Shown here piece after piece: positions 12,996 to 14,187 of a stretch of DNA of 14,187 nt. Origin of the DNA: Pelagibacteraceae bacterium TMED170 (lineage in GTDB: Bacteria; Pseudomonadota; Alphaproteobacteria; Pelagibacterales; Pelagibacteraceae); assembly GCA_002170875.2 (NCBI GenBank), contig NHHT02000011.1:1-14187 (forward strand). Reading direction: 5' to 3'. The position numbers were made by a program, and so were the translations under genes. Position 1 is the first letter of the stretch. Every line of letters starts with the position of its first letter. Under the pieces are notes generated by a model. It was not told where the DNA came from. It was given only the letters and a program-made list of their open reading frames with translations, and did not search any database.

Positions 12996-14143
12996 TGAAA
13001 AATTTTTTACCATCAGAATATAAAAAAAATCAAAAATTGAAAATTAACCATAGCTATCTAGTCGAACAATTTGCTGACTACTCAAAAATCTTCAAGGAAG
13101 TTGAAAAAGTAGTTAAAAAGGGAGATTATACTTTAGGCAATGAAGTCAATACCTGTGAAAAAAATTTTGCCAAAAGAACTGGAGCAAAGTTCGCCATAAG
13201 TGTAGGGAATGGAACTGACGCACTTCTTTTAACATTGAAGGCTTTAGATATTGGACCAGGCGATGAAGTTATTACAGTTCCTTATACTTTTGTAGCTACA
13301 GTTGGATCTATTGTTACCGCAGGAGCAAAACCAGTATTTGTAGATATTAAAGAAGATTATAACATTGATGAAAATAAAATAAAATCTGCCATAACAAAAA
13401 AAACTAAAGCAATTATGCCAGTGCATTGGGCAGGAAGACCCTGTGAAATGGATAAAATATACTCGATAGCAAGAAAATTTAAACTTAATATAATTCAAGA
13501 TAGTGCCCACGTTATAGGCGCAAGATTTAAAAAAAAACATTTAGTTAATTTTGGGGATGCTTGTACATATAGCATGCACCCACTTAAAAATTTAAATGTT
13601 TGGGGAGATGGTGGTTTTATTGTTACTAATAAAAAATCATTAGCAAAAAAATTATACTTAATTCGAAACCATGGCCTTAAAAATAGAAATAAAGTAGAAA
13701 TATTTGGTTATAATTCAAGGCTAGATACTATCCAAGCAGCAGTTGCAAATTATAAGATGAAAAATAAATTAGACAATATAACAAATAAAAGAATAAGAAA
13801 TGCAACAATGTTAGATAAATTGTTATTAAATAATAAAAATGTCATTACCATTAAAAGGTCAAAACATTTAAAAGAAGTTTTTCACTTATATCATATTAAT
13901 GTAAAAAAAAAGAGAGACGCTCTTCAAAAATATTTAATTAAAAATAATATAGACGCTAAAGTTCATTATCCAATACCAGTACATCTTCAAAAAGCCGCCA
14001 AATTTTTAAAATATAAAAGAGGAGATTTTCCTTTATCTGAAAAAATGGCAAATACATCTTTATCTTTACCTGTCCATGAGTTTATAGATAAAAGACATAT
14101 TAATCATATGGTTAATACAATTAACAAATTTTATAAAAAATAA
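12995..14143 (+). CDS. DegT/DnrJ/EryC1/StrS-family PLP sugar aminotransferase
   Basis: This fold-type I PLP enzyme transfers an amino group, usually from glutamate, to a keto-sugar nucleotide. The 382-aa length is normal. Family landmarks are GNGTDALLLTLKAL (71-84), GDEVITVPYTFVATVGSI (89-106), IQDSAHVIGA with PLP-pyridine-binding D169, and SMHPLKNLNVWGDGG with Schiff-base K198, followed by RNHGL and the H-Y-P-I-P-V-H-L substrate loop (about 327-334). All catalytic residues look present, so it should be a true aminotransferase, not a dehydrase such as ColD, in which the lysine is replaced by histidine. The start overlaps the preceding stop (TAATG). It would complete dehydratase-aminotransferase synthesis of an amino sugar. 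After its stop the window ends within 44 bases. Confidence 0.92.
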   Translation: MKNFLPSEYKKNQKLKINHSYLVEQFADYSKIFKEVEKVVKKGDYTLGNEVNTCEKNFAKRTGAKFAISVGNGTDALLLTLKALDIGPGDEVITVPYTFVATVGSIVTAGAKPVFVDIKEDYNIDENKIKSAITKKTKAIMPVHWAGRPCEMDKIYSIARKFKLNIIQDSAHVIGARFKKKHLVNFGDACTYSMHPLKNLNVWGDGGFIVTNKKSLAKKLYLIRNHGLKNRNKVEIFGYNSRLDTIQAAVANYKMKNKLDNITNKRIRNATMLDKLLLNNKNVITIKRSKHLKEVFHLYHINVKKKRDALQKYLIKNNIDAKVHYPIPVHLQKAAKFLKYKRGDFPLSEKMANTSLSLPVHEFIDKRHINHMVNTINKFYKK

Positions 14144-14187
14144 TATTTAAAATCTGTGATGATTACTTTTTTTATAGCCTTTTATAA

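Noticed and set aside
13244..13540. Minus-strand ORF of 98 codons rich in Cys, Phe and Asn
   Set aside because: Fully antisense to the conserved core of the DegT aminotransferase, so a shadow frame.
14156..14187. Start of another plus-strand gene at the window edge
   Set aside because: GTG/ATG at 14156-14161 opens a frame to the end, but only about ten codons are visible and there is no ribosome site or recognisable sequence.

Overview
The window looks like a very AT-rich, compact alphaproteobacterial chromosome segment. A SAR11/Pelagibacterales-type marine bacterium fits best. The direct evidence is a circularly permuted two-piece tmRNA gene (an alphaproteobacterial hallmark), very short or overlapping gene junctions, strongly lysine/isoleucine/asparagine-rich proteins, and many long A or T runs. 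The lineage call is an inference; no 16S rRNA gene or other taxonomic marker is present.

Left part (about 1-1850), a patchwork of small genes beside ssrA. A MazG/PRA-PH-like NTP pyrophosphohydrolase (+) is translationally coupled to a 26-codon membrane micro-ORF. Facing them on the minus strand are a SemiSWEET sugar transporter, an 18-codon micro-ORF with an excellent Shine-Dalgarno, and the permuted tmRNA gene with tag ANESYAIAA. A 92-aa two-helix membrane protein (+) lies between the last two. Four direct copies of a GC-rich 25-32 bp element punctuate this stretch at 535, 838, 972 and 1486. The rightmost and most complete copy is the 3' end of the tmRNA coding piece. The other copies are graded, decayed versions of that end. 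They look either like scars of repeated insertion at ssrA or like a dispersed gene-end hairpin family.

Right part (1853-14143), a surface-polysaccharide or nucleotide-sugar island, almost all on the plus strand. GmhA-like isomerase, GmhB-like phosphatase (the only minus-strand gene) and an HldE-like bifunctional enzyme together cover sedoheptulose 7-phosphate to NDP-heptose. Two peculiarities stand out. The GmhB-like protein has lost all four zinc ligands, and the HldE-like protein has its two domains in the reverse of the usual order. Between and after them lie a large DUF6044/YkoS-like membrane protein, a cobalamin-type radical SAM enzyme, two extended SDR epimerase/dehydratases, a SAM methyltransferase, a thiamine-diphosphate E1 alpha/beta pair with no E2/E3, and a DegT-family PLP aminotransferase. 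From the HldE-like gene onward the genes are separated by at most 37 bp and several overlap by 1-11 nt, so they are probably one operon.

Taken together the island is predicted to make an activated heptose (or related sugar) and then decorate it by oxidation/dehydration, amination, methylation and possibly C-C bond chemistry (B12 radical SAM and/or TPP carboligation). The combination of orphan E1 pair, B12 radical SAM enzyme and heptose genes is the most likely place for an undescribed sugar pathway. No glycosyltransferase of the usual GT-A/GT-B type is visible in this window.
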